Positions 34,273 through 45,786 of a DNA stretch of 64,000 nucleotides are shown here, one piece after another; position 1 is the stretch's first letter; each line of letters opens with the position of its first letter. The DNA comes from Agromyces salentinus (GTDB taxonomy: Bacteria; Actinomycetota; Actinomycetes; Actinomycetales; Microbacteriaceae): the NCBI RefSeq assembly GCF_009749395.1, contig NZ_WBIR01000021.1, positions 28,115 through 92,114 of the forward strand, written 5' to 3'. Below the pieces are notes generated by a model, which searched no databases, had not been told where the DNA came from, and saw only the letters and a list, made by a program, of their open reading frames with translations. Position numbers and translations under genes: made by a program.

Positions 34273-34809
34273 TTACTTACCTGACTTTCCGGCCTTGCGA
34301 CGCACGACCTCGCCGGCGTAGCGGATGCCCTTGCCCTTGTAGGGCTCGGGCTTCTTGATCTTGCGGATGTTCGCGGCGGTCTCGCCCACGGCCTGCTTGT
34401 CGATGCCGGCGACCGTGATCTTGTTGTTGCCCTCGACGGTCAGCGTGATGCCTGCGGGCGGCTCGACCGTGACGGGGTGCGAGAAGCCGAGCGCGAACTC
34501 GACCGCGGAACCCTTCTGCGCGACGCGGTACCCGGTACCGACGATCTCGAGGCCCTTGGAGTAGCCCTGAGTGACGCCGATGATCTGGTTCGCGATCAGC
34601 GTGCGGGTGAGGCCGTGCAGCGAGCGCGACGCGCGCTCGTCATCGGGGCGGGTGATGAGAACCTGGTTCTCCTCGACCTTGGCCTCGATGGGCGACGCGA
34701 TGGTGAGCGCGAGCTCGCCCTTGGGGCCCTTGACGGAGACGGCCGAGCCGTCGATCTTGACCTCGACACCGGCGGGGATGTCGATGGGGAGTCGTCCGAT
34801 TCGTGACAT
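34273..34809 (-). CDS. rplF: 50S ribosomal protein L6
   Basis: 178 residues from ATG 34809 ([17 protein letters not shown]); a longer frame from 34842 is rejected. Ends with the 23S-binding motif [19 protein letters not shown]. It follows rpsH by four bases. Confidence 0.98.
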   Translation of the reverse strand: MSRIGRLPIDIPAGVEVKIDGSAVSVKGPKGELALTIASPIEAKVEENQVLITRPDDERASRSLHGLTRTLIANQIIGVTQGYSKGLEIVGTGYRVAQKGSAVEFALGFSHPVTVEPPAGITLTVEGNNKITVAGIDKQAVGETAANIRKIKKPEPYKGKGIRYAGEVVRRKAGKSGK

Positions 34810-34813
34810 GGAA

Positions 34814-35212
34814 CTACCACACGTAGGCGAGGACTTCCCCACCCACGCCCTTCTTCTCGGCCTGGCGGTCGGTCAGAAGACCGCTGGAGGTGGACAGGAT
34901 CGCGACGCCGAGGCCGCCGAGCACCTTGGGGATCTCGGTGGACTTCGCGTAGACGCGGAGGCCGGGCTTCGAGACGCGCTTGATGCCCGCGATCGAGCGC
35001 TCGCGGTTCGGGCCGAACTTGAGGGTCAGCGTGAGGTCCTTGCCGACGCGTGCGTCGGTCACCTCGAAGCCGGCGATGTAGCCCTCTTTGGTGAGGATCT
35101 CGGCGATGTGCGACTTCAGCTTCGAGTTCGGCATCTTCACGGTGTCGTGGTGCGCCGAGTTCGCGTTGCGAAGGCGGGTCAGCATGTCAGCGACCGGGTC
35201 GGTCATCGTCAT
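34814..35212 (-). CDS. rpsH: 30S ribosomal protein S8
   Basis: 132 residues. Binds the 16S central domain and in E. coli represses the spc operon. [16 protein letters not shown] at the start and [12 protein letters not shown] near the end are diagnostic. It follows rplE directly; the rpsN (S14) gene that often lies between them is missing and only 130 non-coding bases are left. Confidence 0.98.
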   Translation of the reverse strand: MTMTDPVADMLTRLRNANSAHHDTVKMPNSKLKSHIAEILTKEGYIAGFEVTDARVGKDLTLTLKFGPNRERSIAGIKRVSKPGLRVYAKSTEIPKVLGGLGVAILSTSSGLLTDRQAEKKGVGGEVLAYVW

Positions 35213-35306
35213 GACAGATGTTTCCTAACGTTTCACCAGGTTTCAACACCCGTTACACGAGTGGTGACCTGTGGTGGTTGGCTCCGACGGATGTCGGGGC
35301 CGGGAT

Positions 35307-35338
35307 CGGATGCCGCGGGGCTGGCCCCGCGGCATCCG
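35307..35338 (-). terminator. strong intra-operon hairpin between rplE and rpsH
   Basis: A perfect 14-base stem (CGGATGCCGCGGGG with its complement) around the loop CTGG, beginning four bases past the rplE stop. There is no T-run. It sits where rpsN is found in other actinobacteria and may attenuate or process the long message. Confidence 0.6.
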
Positions 35339-35342
35339 AGGT

Positions 35343-35933
35343 TCAGTTGGAGGACTCGACCGAGGCCTTGAACGGGAACCCGAGCGCCTTGAGCAGCGCG
35401 CGGCCTTCCTCGTCGGTCTTGGCCGTCGTCACCACGGTGATGTCCATGCCGCGGACGCGGTCGATCTTGTCCTGGTCGATCTCGTGGAACACGGACTGCT
35501 CCGTGAGACCGAAGGTGTAGTTGCCGGTGCCGTCGAACTGCTTGTCCGAGAGACCGCGGAAGTCGCGGATACGGGGCAGCGCGAGCGAGAGCAGGCGGTC
35601 GAGGAACTCCCACATGCGGTCGCCACGGAGCGTGACGTGCGCGCCGATGGGCTGGCCCTCGCGCAGCTTGAACTGCGCGATGGACTTGCGTGCCTTGGTG
35701 ACCTGCGGCTTCTGACCGGTGATCTTGGTGAGGTCCGCGATGGCACCGTCGATGACCTTGCCATCGCGTGCGGCCTCGCCGACGCCCATGTTCACGACGA
35801 TCTTCACGAGACCCGGAACCTGGTGCACGTTGGTGTAGCCGTGCGCCTCGGTGAGGGTCTTCGAGATCTCGTCCCGGTACTTGGTCTTCAGTCGCGGCTG
35901 GATTTTGCCAGCCTGCGTAGCCGTGTCGGTCAT
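35343..35933 (-). CDS. rplE: 50S ribosomal protein L5
   Basis: 196 residues. Binds 5S rRNA and the P-site tRNA. Conserved [13 protein letters not shown], the [15 protein letters not shown] loop and [22 protein letters not shown] shares one base with the rplX stop (TGATG). Confidence 0.98.
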   Translation of the reverse strand: MTDTATQAGKIQPRLKTKYRDEISKTLTEAHGYTNVHQVPGLVKIVVNMGVGEAARDGKVIDGAIADLTKITGQKPQVTKARKSIAQFKLREGQPIGAHVTLRGDRMWEFLDRLLSLALPRIRDFRGLSDKQFDGTGNYTFGLTEQSVFHEIDQDKIDRVRGMDITVVTTAKTDEEGRALLKALGFPFKASVESSN

Positions 35934-36292
35934 CAGATGTCCTTGCCTGACTTCTTTGCGTAACGAACGCGGACCGTCTTGGTGACGCCGTCCTTCGTAA
36001 CCTGCTCTTCGCGGAAGCCGACGCGGGTCGGCTTCTTCGTGTCGGGGTCGACGAGCGCCACGTTCGACACGTGGATCGGCGCCTCGTGGGTCTCGATGCC
36101 GCCGGTCTTCGAGCCGCGCTGCGTCTGGCCGACGCGCACGTGCTTGGTGACGAAGTTCACACCCTGCACGACGACGCGGTTCTCGGCGACGAGCACCTCG
36201 ATGACTTCGCCCTGCTTGCCGCGGTCTCCGCCGCGGGCCTGGCTGCGGCCCGAGATGACCTGCACGAGGTCACCCTTCTTGATGTTGGCCAT
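35933..36292 (-). CDS. rplX: 50S ribosomal protein L24
   Basis: 119 residues with the KOW motif at the N-terminus ([20 protein letters not shown]; the insert after the KOW is typical of actinobacteria). Assembly initiator for the large subunit. Two bases after rplN. Confidence 0.97.
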   Translation of the reverse strand: MANIKKGDLVQVISGRSQARGGDRGKQGEVIEVLVAENRVVVQGVNFVTKHVRVGQTQRGSKTGGIETHEAPIHVSNVALVDPDTKKPTRVGFREEQVTKDGVTKTVRVRYAKKSGKDI

Positions 36293-36294
36293 GA

Positions 36295-36663
36295 CTAGAT
36301 AACCTCCGGTGCCAGCGAGATGATCTTCATGAACTTCTTGTCGCGAAGCTCGCGACCGACCGGTCCGAAGATACGGGTGCCGCGAGGGTCACCATCGTTC
36401 TTCAGGATCACCGCGGCGTTCTCGTCGAACTTGATGTAGGAGCCGTCGGGACGACGGGTCTCCTTGACGGTGCGGACGATGACGGCCTTGACCACATCGC
36501 CCTTCTTGACGTTGCCGCCGGGGATCGCGTCCTTGACCGTGGCGACGATGACGTCACCCAGGCCGGCGTAGCGACGCTTCGACCCGCCGAGCACGCGAAT
36601 GGTGAGCAGCTCCTTGGCGCCGGTGTTGTCGGCGACCTTGACTCGTGATTCCTGCTGAAGCAC
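36295..36663 (-). CDS. rplN: 50S ribosomal protein L14
   Basis: 122 residues from GTG 36663. [20 protein letters not shown] is the family signature. It bridges to the 30S subunit. First gene of the classical spc group, 33 bases after rpsQ. Confidence 0.98.
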   Translation of the reverse strand: MLQQESRVKVADNTGAKELLTIRVLGGSKRRYAGLGDVIVATVKDAIPGGNVKKGDVVKAVIVRTVKETRRPDGSYIKFDENAAVILKNDGDPRGTRIFGPVGRELRDKKFMKIISLAPEVI

Positions 36664-36696
36664 TGTTGTCTCCTTCTAACAAGCAAGCCCGAGGGC

Positions 36697-37002
36697 TTAC
36701 TTGGCCTTCTCGACGATTTCGACGAGGCGCCAGCGCTTCGTGGCGGAGAGCGGACGGGTCTCGGTGATCACGACGAGGTCGCCGATGCCGGCGGAGTTCT
36801 GCTCGTCGTGGGCCTTGATCTTCGAGGTGCGGCGGATGACCTTGCCGTAGAGCGGGTGCTTCACGCGGTCCTCGACCTCGACGACGATGGTCTTCTCCAT
36901 CTTGTCGCTGACGACGTAGCCACGACGAACCTTGCGGTACCCGCGAACGAGCTCGGCCGACTCGGCGACCTCGGCTGCAGCAGCCTTCTTGGTCTCAGCC
37001 AT
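36697..37002 (-). CDS. rpsQ: 30S ribosomal protein S17
   Basis: 101 residues. OB-fold protein binding the 16S 5' domain. [20 protein letters not shown] and [19 protein letters not shown] are the conserved parts; a 20-residue Ala/Glu N-terminal tail precedes them. Two bases after rpmC. Confidence 0.98.
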   Translation of the reverse strand: MAETKKAAAAEVAESAELVRGYRKVRRGYVVSDKMEKTIVVEVEDRVKHPLYGKVIRRTSKIKAHDEQNSAGIGDLVVITETRPLSATKRWRLVEIVEKAK

Positions 37003-37004
37003 GA

Positions 37005-37328
37005 TCAGGCCTCCTTCGTCTCTTCGGCCTCGGCCGGGGCAGCTGCCTCGGCCTTGGCCTTCTTCGTCTTCTTCTCAGCCTTGGCCGGAGCCTCGACCGG
37101 TGCGGGAGTGGCACGGATGCCGAGCTCGCGCTCACGGATGACCGTGTAGATGCGGGCGATGTCGCGCTTGACCGCGCGCAGGCGGCCATGGCTCTCGAGC
37201 TGACCGGTGGCCGACTGGAAGCGCAGGTTGAACAGCTCTTCCTTTGCCTTCTTCAGCTCGTCGACGAGTCGCTCGTCTTCAAAGGTGTCGAGCTCGGTGG
37301 TGGCGAGCTCCTTCGTTCCGACGGACAT
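37005..37328 (-). CDS. rpmC: 50S ribosomal protein L29
   Basis: 107 residues, longer than the usual 65-80. The core [19 protein letters not shown] is followed by a 35-residue Lys/Ala/Glu-rich tail (from [14 protein letters not shown]). L29 is at the nascent-chain exit and docks trigger factor and SRP. Start shares one base with the rplP stop. Confidence 0.96.
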   Translation of the reverse strand: MSVGTKELATTELDTFEDERLVDELKKAKEELFNLRFQSATGQLESHGRLRAVKRDIARIYTVIRERELGIRATPAPVEAPAKAEKKTKKAKAEAAAPAEAEETKEA

Positions 37329-37747
37329 TATGCGTCGCCCTCCTCGCGCTTGATGATGCGTGCCTTGAGGGGCAGCTTGTGGATGGCACGGGTCATCGCC
37401 TCACGGGCGAGCTCCTCGGAGACGCCCGAGACCTCGAAGAGGACGCGACCCGGCTTGACGTTCGCGACCCACCACTCGGGCGAACCCTTACCGGAACCCA
37501 TGCGGGTTTCGGCCGGCTTCTTCGTGAGCGGACGGTCGGGGTAGATGTTGATCCACACCTTGCCGCCACGCTTGATGTGACGCGTCATCGCGATACGAGC
37601 GGACTCGATCTGACGGTTGGTCACGTAAGCGGGCGTCAGCGCCTGGATGCCGTACTCACCGAAGGACACCTTGGTGCCACCGGTGGCCTGGCCCGAGCGG
37701 CCGGGGTGGTGCTGCTTGCGGTACTTGACTCGACGGGGAATCAACAT
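37328..37747 (-). CDS. rplP: 50S ribosomal protein L16
   Basis: 139 residues. [19 protein letters not shown] start and the conserved [19 protein letters not shown] loop near the peptidyl-transferase centre. Two bases after rpsC. Confidence 0.98.
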   Translation of the reverse strand: MLIPRRVKYRKQHHPGRSGQATGGTKVSFGEYGIQALTPAYVTNRQIESARIAMTRHIKRGGKVWINIYPDRPLTKKPAETRMGSGKGSPEWWVANVKPGRVLFEVSGVSEELAREAMTRAIHKLPLKARIIKREEGDA

Positions 37748-37749
37748 GG

Positions 37750-38505
37750 TTATGCCTCAACTCCTGCTGCCACCGGCTCCTGCGCCTTGGGCGCACGGCG
37801 GGGACGGTCATTGCGGTCGCCGCCGCGCGAGGGCTTCTGCGAAGCCTGCTCCCGTGCGAGTTCCTTGTTGGTGATGTCGCCCTTGTAGATCCAGACCTTC
37901 ACGCCGATGCGGCCGAAGGTGGTCTTGGCCTCGTAGAAGCCGTAGTCGATGTTCGCGCGAAGCGTGTGCAGGGGCACACGGCCTTCGCGGTAGAACTCCG
38001 AACGGCTCATCTCGGCGCCGCCGAGGCGGCCCGACACCTGGATCCGGATGCCCTTGGCGCCGGCGCGCTGAGCGCCCTGCAGGCCCTTGCGCATCGCGCG
38101 GCGGAACGCCACACGTGCGGAGAGCTGCTCGGCGATGCCCTGGGCCACCAGCTGGGCGTCGGCCTCGGGGTTCTTGACCTCGAGGATGTTGAGCTGGATC
38201 TGCTTGCCGGAGAGCTTCTCGAGGTCGGCGCGGATGCGCTCGGCCTCGGCGCCGCGGCGGCCGATCACGATGCCGGGACGAGCGGTGTGGATGTCCACAC
38301 GCACGCGGTCACGGGTGCGCTCGATCTCGATGCGCGAGACTCCCGCGCGGTCGAGCGACGTCTGGAGCAGGCGACGGATCTTGACATCCTCAGCGAGGTA
38401 GTCGGCGTAGCGCTGTCCGGGCTTGGTCGAGTCGGAGAACCACCGCGACACATGGTCGGTGGTGATGCCGAGACGGAAGCCGTACGGGTTTACCTTCTGA
38501 CCCAT
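37750..38505 (-). CDS. rpsC: 30S ribosomal protein S3
   Basis: 251 residues. KH domain with [19 protein letters not shown] and the C-terminal S3 domain [20 protein letters not shown]. It lines the mRNA entry channel. The last 30 residues are a variable charged tail. Start shares one base with the rplV stop (TAATG). Confidence 0.98.
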   Translation of the reverse strand: MGQKVNPYGFRLGITTDHVSRWFSDSTKPGQRYADYLAEDVKIRRLLQTSLDRAGVSRIEIERTRDRVRVDIHTARPGIVIGRRGAEAERIRADLEKLSGKQIQLNILEVKNPEADAQLVAQGIAEQLSARVAFRRAMRKGLQGAQRAGAKGIRIQVSGRLGGAEMSRSEFYREGRVPLHTLRANIDYGFYEAKTTFGRIGVKVWIYKGDITNKELAREQASQKPSRGGDRNDRPRRAPKAQEPVAAGVEA

Positions 38506-38870
38506 TACTTCGTACCCTCCTCGGGCGTGGCGAGCACGACGGTGATGTGGCTCGTTCGCTTGTTGATGCGGAAGGCACGACCCTGAGCACGCGGCTGGAA
38601 ACGCTTGAGGGTGGTGCCCTCATCGACGAATGCGCGGCTGATGTAGAGGTCCTGCTCGTCCAGGTAGGTGTTCGTTGCATCGGCCTTGACGCGAGCGTTC
38701 GCGATGGCCGAGGCGACGAGCTTGTAGACCGGCTCGCTCGCACTCTGGGGTGCGAACTTCAGGATGGCGAGTGCCTCCTGTGCCTGCTTGCCGCGGATCA
38801 GGTTGACGACGCGACGGGCCTTCATGGGGGTCACGCGGATGTGTCGCACGCGTGCGATCGACTCCACCAT
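38505..38870 (-). CDS. rplV: 50S ribosomal protein L22
   Basis: 121 residues. [20 protein letters not shown] start and the beta-hairpin that lines the exit tunnel ([20 protein letters not shown]), target of macrolide resistance changes elsewhere; none obvious here. Confidence 0.98.
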   Translation of the reverse strand: MVESIARVRHIRVTPMKARRVVNLIRGKQAQEALAILKFAPQSASEPVYKLVASAIANARVKADATNTYLDEQDLYISRAFVDEGTTLKRFQPRAQGRAFRINKRTSHITVVLATPEEGTK

Positions 38871-38895
38871 TTCTCTCCTCCTTTTCGCCCCCGCG

Positions 38896-39177
38896 TCAGC
38901 GGCGGCGACCCTTCTTGTCGTCCTTCACGTGTCCACGGAAGGTGCGGGTGGGGGCGAACTCGCCGAGCTTGTGACCCACCATGGTCTCGGTGACGAACAC
39001 CGGGATGTGCTTGCGGCCGTCGTGCACGGCGATCGTGTGCCCGAGCATGGCCGGGATGATCATCGAGCGACGGGACCACGTCTTGATGACGTTCTTGGAA
39101 CCGGCTTCGTTCTGGACGACGACCTTGCGAAGCAGGTGCTCGTCGACGAAGGGGCCCTTCTTAAGACTGCGAGGCAT
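38896..39177 (-). CDS. rpsS: 30S ribosomal protein S19
   Basis: 93 residues. [19 protein letters not shown] start, central [20 protein letters not shown]. Binds the 16S 3' domain together with S13. Between rplB and rplV. Confidence 0.98.
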   Translation of the reverse strand: MPRSLKKGPFVDEHLLRKVVVQNEAGSKNVIKTWSRRSMIIPAMLGHTIAVHDGRKHIPVFVTETMVGHKLGEFAPTRTFRGHVKDDKKGRRR

Positions 39178-39189
39178 CTTCTCTTACTC

Positions 39190-40029
<840 letters not shown>

Positions 40030-40045
40030 GTTGTTCCTCTGCTCC

Positions 40046-40348
40046 CTAGCCGACAGCCGTGAAGATGTCGATCGAGCCGGACTTGAGGGTGACGATCGCG
40101 CGCTTGGTGTCCTTGCGCTTGCCCATGCCGAAACGCGTACGACGGGTCTTGCCCTGACGGTTCAGGGTGTTGATCGACGCCACCTGGACGTTGAAGATCT
40201 TCTCGATCGCGAGCTTGATCTCGGTCTTGTTCGAGCGGGGGTCCACGGTGAACGTGTACTTGCCCTCGTCGATCAGGCCGTAGCTCTTCTCCGAGACGAC
40301 CGGCGCGATGATGATGTCGCGCGGGTCCTTGTTGTGTGCGGCGCTCAT
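40046..40348 (-). CDS. rplW: 50S ribosomal protein L23
   Basis: 100 residues. [20 protein letters not shown] and [20 protein letters not shown]. Sits at the tunnel exit. Overlaps the rplD stop by four bases. Confidence 0.98.
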   Translation of the reverse strand: MSAAHNKDPRDIIIAPVVSEKSYGLIDEGKYTFTVDPRSNKTEIKLAIEKIFNVQVASINTLNRQGKTRRTRFGMGKRKDTKRAIVTLKSGSIDIFTAVG

Positions 40349-41007
40349 GCCGAGACCTCTTCCTTCTTCGCCGTCTTCGCGGCGATGAACGCCTCGAGCG
40401 CAGCGGTGCTGAAGACGATGTCGTCCGAGACGAGCACGTCGTAGGCGTTCAGCTGGTCGACCGACAGCACGTGCACGGTCGGGATGTTGCGGACGGCGCG
40501 CTCGGAGAGCTCCTCGCCGCGGTTCAGCACCACGAGGTGGCGCTTCGCCGGGGCGATCGACGTGAGGAGCGCGAGGGCGTCCTTCGTCTTGGCGACGTCG
40601 CCGGCGACGAACCCCTCGACCGCGTGGATGCGGCCACCGCGGGCGCGGTCGGAGAGCGCGCCGAGCAGGGCTGCGGCGATCATCTTCTTGGGGGTGCGCT
40701 GCGCGTAGTCACGCGGCTGCGGTCCGTGGACGATGCCACCACCGGTCATCTGAGGAGCGCGGATCGAGCCCTGACGAGCGCGGCCGGTGCCCTTCTGCTT
40801 GAACGGCTTGCGGCCGGCGCCGGAGACCTCACCACGGGTCTTGGTCTTGTGCGTGCCCTGACGCGCGGCGGCGAGCTGGGCGACGACGACCTGGTGGATC
40901 AGCGGCACGTTGGTCTGCACGTCGAAGAGCTCGGCGGGGAGCTCAACGGTGCCGGACTTCTTGCCGGTGGCGTCGAGGGTGTCGATGGTGTTGGTCGCGG
41001 TAGCCAT
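40345..41007 (-). CDS. rplD: 50S ribosomal protein L4
   Basis: 220 residues. Conserved [20 protein letters not shown] loop that reaches the exit tunnel, and [20 protein letters not shown]. In gamma-proteobacteria L4 represses the S10 operon; whether it does so here cannot be told from the sequence. Three bases after rplC. Confidence 0.98.
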   Translation of the reverse strand: MATATNTIDTLDATGKKSGTVELPAELFDVQTNVPLIHQVVVAQLAAARQGTHKTKTRGEVSGAGRKPFKQKGTGRARQGSIRAPQMTGGGIVHGPQPRDYAQRTPKKMIAAALLGALSDRARGGRIHAVEGFVAGDVAKTKDALALLTSIAPAKRHLVVLNRGEELSERAVRNIPTVHVLSVDQLNAYDVLVSDDIVFSTAALEAFIAAKTAKKEEVSA

Positions 41008-41010
41008 GGA

Positions 41011-41667
41011 CTACGCCCCCTTCACTGCGTTGCGGACGAAAACGAGACGGCCGCGTGCACCGGGAACGGCGCCCTTGACGAGCAGCAGACCCTTCTCGGC
41101 GTCGACGGCGTGCACGCGGAGGTTGAGCACGGTCACGCGCTCGCCACCCATGCGGCCGGCCATGCGCATGCCCTTGAAGACGCGGCTGGGCGTCGACGAG
41201 GCACCGATGGAACCGGGCTTGCGGTGGTTGCGGTGCGAACCGTGCGAGGCGGAGACGCCCTTGAAGTTGTGGCGCTTCATGACACCGGCGAAGCCCTTGC
41301 CCTTGCTCGTGCCGACGACGTCGACGAGCTGGCCGGCCTCGAAGGCACCCTCGACGGGGAGCTCCTGGCCGAGGGAGTACGACGCGGCGTCCGCGGTGCG
41401 GACCTCGGTCAGGTGGCGGCGGGGGGTCACGCCGGCGGCGGCGAAGTGGCCGGTCGCGGGCTGGTTGACCTTGCGCGGGTCGATGGCGCCTGCGGCGATC
41501 TGCACAGCTTCATAGCCGTCACGCTCGACGGTGCGGAGCTGGGTGACCACGTTGGGGGCGATCTCGATGACGGTCACGGGAACGAGCTTGTTGTTCTCGT
41601 CCCACACCTGGGTCATGCCGAGCTTGGTGCCGAGCAGACCCTTCACGTTCTTGGTAGCGGAAGACAT
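41011..41667 (-). CDS. rplC: 50S ribosomal protein L3
   Basis: 218 residues. [20 protein letters not shown] start and the W-finger/loop region [20 protein letters not shown] near the peptidyl-transferase centre. Eight bases after rpsJ. Confidence 0.98.
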   Translation of the reverse strand: MSSATKNVKGLLGTKLGMTQVWDENNKLVPVTVIEIAPNVVTQLRTVERDGYEAVQIAAGAIDPRKVNQPATGHFAAAGVTPRRHLTEVRTADAASYSLGQELPVEGAFEAGQLVDVVGTSKGKGFAGVMKRHNFKGVSASHGSHRNHRKPGSIGASSTPSRVFKGMRMAGRMGGERVTVLNLRVHAVDAEKGLLLVKGAVPGARGRLVFVRNAVKGA

Positions 41668-41675
41668 CTGTTACC

Positions 41676-41984
41676 TCAGAGCTTGATCTCGATGTTGACG
41701 TCTGCCGGCAGGTCGAGACGCATGAGCGAGTCGACGGCCTTGGGCGTCGGGTCCACGATGTCGATGAGGCGCTTGTGGGTGCGCATCTCGAAGTGCTCGC
41801 GGCTGTCCTTGTACTTGTGGGGCGAACGGATGACGCACACCACGTTCTTCTCGGTCGGAAGCGGCACGGGGCCGACGACCGTGGCGCCCGCGCGGGTCAC
41901 CGTGTCGACGATCTTGCGCGCCGAGGTGTCGATGACCTCGTGGTCATACGACTTCAGTCGAATGCGGATCTTCTGTCCCGCCAT
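41676..41984 (-). CDS. rpsJ: 30S ribosomal protein S10
   Basis: 102 residues from ATG 41984 ([19 protein letters not shown]), a purine-rich ribosome site (GAGAGAGAG) just upstream. First gene of the S10 operon. S10 is also the NusE transcription factor that links ribosomes with NusG. An upstream in-frame extension to 42425 is non-coding leader. Confidence 0.98.
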   Translation of the reverse strand: MAGQKIRIRLKSYDHEVIDTSARKIVDTVTRAGATVVGPVPLPTEKNVVCVIRSPHKYKDSREHFEMRTHKRLIDIVDPTPKAVDSLMRLDLPADVNIEIKL

Positions 41985-42087
41985 CTCGGACTCTCTCTCT
42001 GTCAAGGCGTCGTACCCCTTCCGAGGGCATTGGACGCCGCGTAGCGACTTCAGGTGAAGCAACCACTGTTCTTCTGTCAAAGGCCGT

Positions 42088-42106
42088 GATCGAGCCTGTC
42101 GAAACC
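42088..42106. repeat. single REP-like copy
   Basis: GATCGAGCCTGTCGAAACC, the same core as the inverted pair at 32270-32327. It lies in the probable 5' leader of the S10 operon. Confidence 0.55.
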
Positions 42107-42317
42107 ACCGGTGCTCGGTGACCTCGGCACACCCGACCCGCAAGCCGGTCCCCGACCCCCGCGCTCGGGCGTGTCGTCCTGGCGGAAGACATGGAGTACC
42201 CAAGGCGCGTTGTGTGGGATTCGGTTCAGTCTGTTCTGCTGCCCGCGGCCTAACCTGACCCCTTGCGCCCCGTGACCTCGAGTCCGTGGACCTCGCGTCT
42301 GGGTGCGGGTGGTTATG

Positions 42318-42332
42318 CACTGCCTGGCAGTG
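42318..42332. promoter_or_regulatory. palindrome, possible operator
   Basis: CACTGCCTGGCAGTG, a perfect 7+1+7 palindrome. Two bases on, a second hairpin (TTCGAGCGC at 42334-42342 with GCGCTCGAA at 42355-42363) follows. Either could be a protein site between the divergent S10 operon and the OsmC gene; the partner is unknown. Confidence 0.35.
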
Positions 42333-42556
42333 ATTCGAGCGCATGCCGTAGCGCGCGCTCGAAATGTTGAACTCACCAAGTTTGCCATATTCGGTGCATC
42401 CCTGCAACCCGGGCGTGTCGCGCACGCTCGCGGCCCATTCGATGTACCGGAACCCGGGGCCCTCGGTGGTTCGATGATCCCACGGAGGCCTGAGAAACCA
42501 CCGGACGGCCGGGGTGAAGGGGCCGGCGGAGTCCGCACCCGTGATGGAATCGAGGC

Positions 42557-43024
42557 ATGGCGACCGACGAAGAAGACCTCACCCCCGCGCACCGCATCAG
42601 CGACCGGATCGGGCCGGGCAGCGTATCCGTGGTCCGGACCGGCGACCGCACCTTCGAGGGGCTGAACGAACGCGGCTCCGTCATCCGGATCGGCCATGTC
42701 GAAGCCGAGGGCCACTTCACCCCCGGCGAGCTGCTGAAGCTCGCCCTGGCGGCCTGCGCAGGCATGAGCGCCGACCGGGTCATCGCCCGCCGGCTCGGTG
42801 CGGATGTCGAGTACACCGTCTGGGCGCACGGCACATCGGAGCCCGACAACCGCTACGACCGCATCGTCGAGGAGCTGCTCCTCCCCCTCGGCACGCTCGA
42901 CGCCGATGAGCGCGCCAAGCTCGAGCACCTCATCGACGCCTCGATCGACCGCAGCTGCACGGTGGCTCGGAGCGTCGAGGCCGACATCGACCTCGAGCGC
43001 GTGATCGTCGACACCGACGCCTGA
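42557..43024 (+). CDS. OsmC/Ohr-family protein
   Basis: 155 residues. The two family cysteines appear in [14 protein letters not shown] (about residue 72) and [10 protein letters not shown] (about 139), which in OsmC/Ohr enzymes form the thiol peroxidase centre that reduces organic hydroperoxides. The helix before the first cysteine, [13 protein letters not shown], fits. It is not clear whether it is an Ohr or an OsmC/YhfA-type member. Transcribed away from the S10 operon. Confidence 0.82.
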   Translation: MATDEEDLTPAHRISDRIGPGSVSVVRTGDRTFEGLNERGSVIRIGHVEAEGHFTPGELLKLALAACAGMSADRVIARRLGADVEYTVWAHGTSEPDNRYDRIVEELLLPLGTLDADERAKLEHLIDASIDRSCTVARSVEADIDLERVIVDTDA

Positions 43025-43046
43025 CGCCGCGCACGCGGCATCCGCT

Positions 43047-44270
43047 TCACCGCCCTGAGCTGTGGTGGCAGGCCTGCATCTCCTCCGCGGCCACCTGCGG
43101 CGCGAACGAGCCGGTCACCACCACGCCGACGAGCACGACCGCGAACGCGGCCACGACGACGCGCGGGTGCGCCCCGATGCGACCCGTCCGACGACGGAAT
43201 GGATCCTCGATCCAGCGCTTCGAACCCCACGCCACCGCGACCGAGAGCGCCACGAGGAGCACCATGAGCCACGGCGGGCTCGGCATGCCGATGAGCATCG
43301 GCGTGAACATGAAGATCGGCCAGTGCCATAGGTAGAGGGAGTACGAGATGTCTCCCACCCATTGCACCGGCGCGAGGCCGGCGATCGGGGCGACCGACCA
43401 CTTGGGCTCCGGCATCCCGGCCCAGATGACGGCGACCGTCCCGGCCACCGGCAGCAGGACCCAGACGCCGGGGAACGCCGTCACGTCCTGGAAGGTGACG
43501 ATGGGGATCGCGATGAGCGCGAGACCCGCCCAGGACGCCACCGCCCTGAGGCGTTGTCCGCCGCCGAGCCGCGCCCGGTTCGACCCGAGCCAGAGTGCGA
43601 GCAGGCCGCCGACCCCGAACTCCCACGCCCGCCCGAGCGTCGAGAAGTACGCGAGGTTGTGATCCTGGGCGGTGAGCGCCAGGGAGCCGATGAACGAGGC
43701 CGCCGTCGTCGCCCCGAGCACGATCGCGAGCACGGGGACCACTCGGCCTCGACGCCACCGCGCGAAGAAGAGTGCGGCGAGGATCAGGAACGGCCAGACG
43801 AGGTAGAACTGCTCCTCGACCGAGAGCGACCAGAAGTGCTGCACGGGCGTGGACTCCAGGTCGGCGTACGCGGGCGTCTGGGAGTCGATCGCCAGGCGCC
43901 AGTTCTCGACATAGAAGGCGCTGGCGACGATCTCGCGGAAGTACGCGGACCAATCGCCATACGGCGCGAGCACGACCGTGAGGACCGACACCGCCGCGAG
44001 CACCACCATCGCGGCCGGCAGGATGCGCCTCGCGCGGCGCAGGTAGAAGCCCGAGAGCGAGAGACCCCCGGTGCGCTCGACCTCGCGCACGAGGAGCGCC
44101 GTGATGAGGAACCCCGAGACGACGAAGAACACGTCCACGCCCATGTATCCGGCCGGGGCCACGGCGGGCCATCCGTGATGGAGCACGACGGCCGTGACGG
44201 CGAGGGCCCGGAGCGCTTGGACCTCGGGCCTGATCGTCGTCGTCCTTCGATCGGGCTGGTCGTTTGTCAT
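43047..44270 (-). CDS. acyltransferase 3 (OafA/YrhL) membrane protein
   Basis: 407 residues with about ten membrane helices. The N-terminal motif RPEVQALRALAVTAVVLHHG holds the catalytic-type histidine, and the GVDVFFVVSGFLITALLV and SWSL-type stretch (STPVQHFWSLSVEEQFYLVW) are diagnostic. Such proteins O-acylate surface glycans. Many relatives carry a C-terminal SGNH domain; this one ends shortly after the last helix (EEMQACHHSSGR), so it is the membrane part only. It follows the tuf terminator and has its own -10 box. Confidence 0.88.
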   Translation of the reverse strand: MTNDQPDRRTTTIRPEVQALRALAVTAVVLHHGWPAVAPAGYMGVDVFFVVSGFLITALLVREVERTGGLSLSGFYLRRARRILPAAMVVLAAVSVLTVVLAPYGDWSAYFREIVASAFYVENWRLAIDSQTPAYADLESTPVQHFWSLSVEEQFYLVWPFLILAALFFARWRRGRVVPVLAIVLGATTAASFIGSLALTAQDHNLAYFSTLGRAWEFGVGGLLALWLGSNRARLGGGQRLRAVASWAGLALIAIPIVTFQDVTAFPGVWVLLPVAGTVAVIWAGMPEPKWSVAPIAGLAPVQWVGDISYSLYLWHWPIFMFTPMLIGMPSPPWLMVLLVALSVAVAWGSKRWIEDPFRRRTGRIGAHPRVVVAAFAVVLVGVVVTGSFAPQVAAEEMQACHHSSGR

Positions 44271-44277
44271 TCACTCG

Positions 44278-44283
44278 AGCGTA
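44278..44283 (-). promoter_or_regulatory. -10 element, leaderless start of acyltransferase gene
   Basis: TACGCT on the minus strand with seven bases to ATG 44270. Confidence 0.5.
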
Positions 44284-44378
44284 ACCCTCATATGGGGGGT
44301 CACGCCATGACCGCCGGGTTACGACCAGCCGTGAATCCGGTGGACGCCGCCGGCCGGGCCTGCACGGGTGCGCACGGC

Positions 44379-44393
44379 GGGCGGGCGGGCGGG
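44379..44393 (+). other. G-quadruplex-type motif
   Basis: Four runs of GGG separated by single C bases, with a further GGG after TTGGC. It lies between the tuf terminator and the acyltransferase promoter. Structure-forming by sequence; role unknown. Confidence 0.6.
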
Positions 44394-44426
44394 TTGGCGG
44401 GTTGGAGCGAAGCCCCAGGAACGACA

Positions 44427-44460
44427 GAACGGGGCCGGGCCCGAAGGCCCGACCCCGTTC
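44427..44460 (-). terminator. hairpin terminator after tuf
   Basis: GAACGGGGCCGGGCC pairs with GGCCCGACCCCGTTC at all but one position around a four-base loop, 21 bases beyond the tuf stop. End of the str operon. Confidence 0.78.
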
Positions 44461-44481
44461 AAGGTCGCGATCGCGAAGGAC

Positions 44482-45675
<1,194 letters not shown>

Positions 45676-45786
45676 TGTGGGTCCTCCTCAGGACTCGTGT
45701 AGAGCCCCCGGGCGCTGGATTGCGACCGACGGTCTACGGGGTTTGTAGATATGTTACGCGAACCGGCTGGCTCGTGCGTCGGAGGG

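Larger units (their letters stand above)
41985..42556. other. S10 operon leader and divergent intergenic region
   Basis: 572 bases without a gene. On the minus strand TTGACA-like boxes occur at 42075-42080 and again at 42000-42005, but neither has a good -10 at the right distance. Palindromes at 42318-42332 and 42334-42363 and a REP-like copy at 42088-42106 are listed separately or here. A long leader before rpsJ is likely. The plus-strand OsmC gene has no clear promoter either. Confidence 0.5.

Noticed and set aside
41985..42010. TTGACA box just before rpsJ as a -35 element
   Set aside because: Too close to the start codon; no -10 can fit before the ATG.
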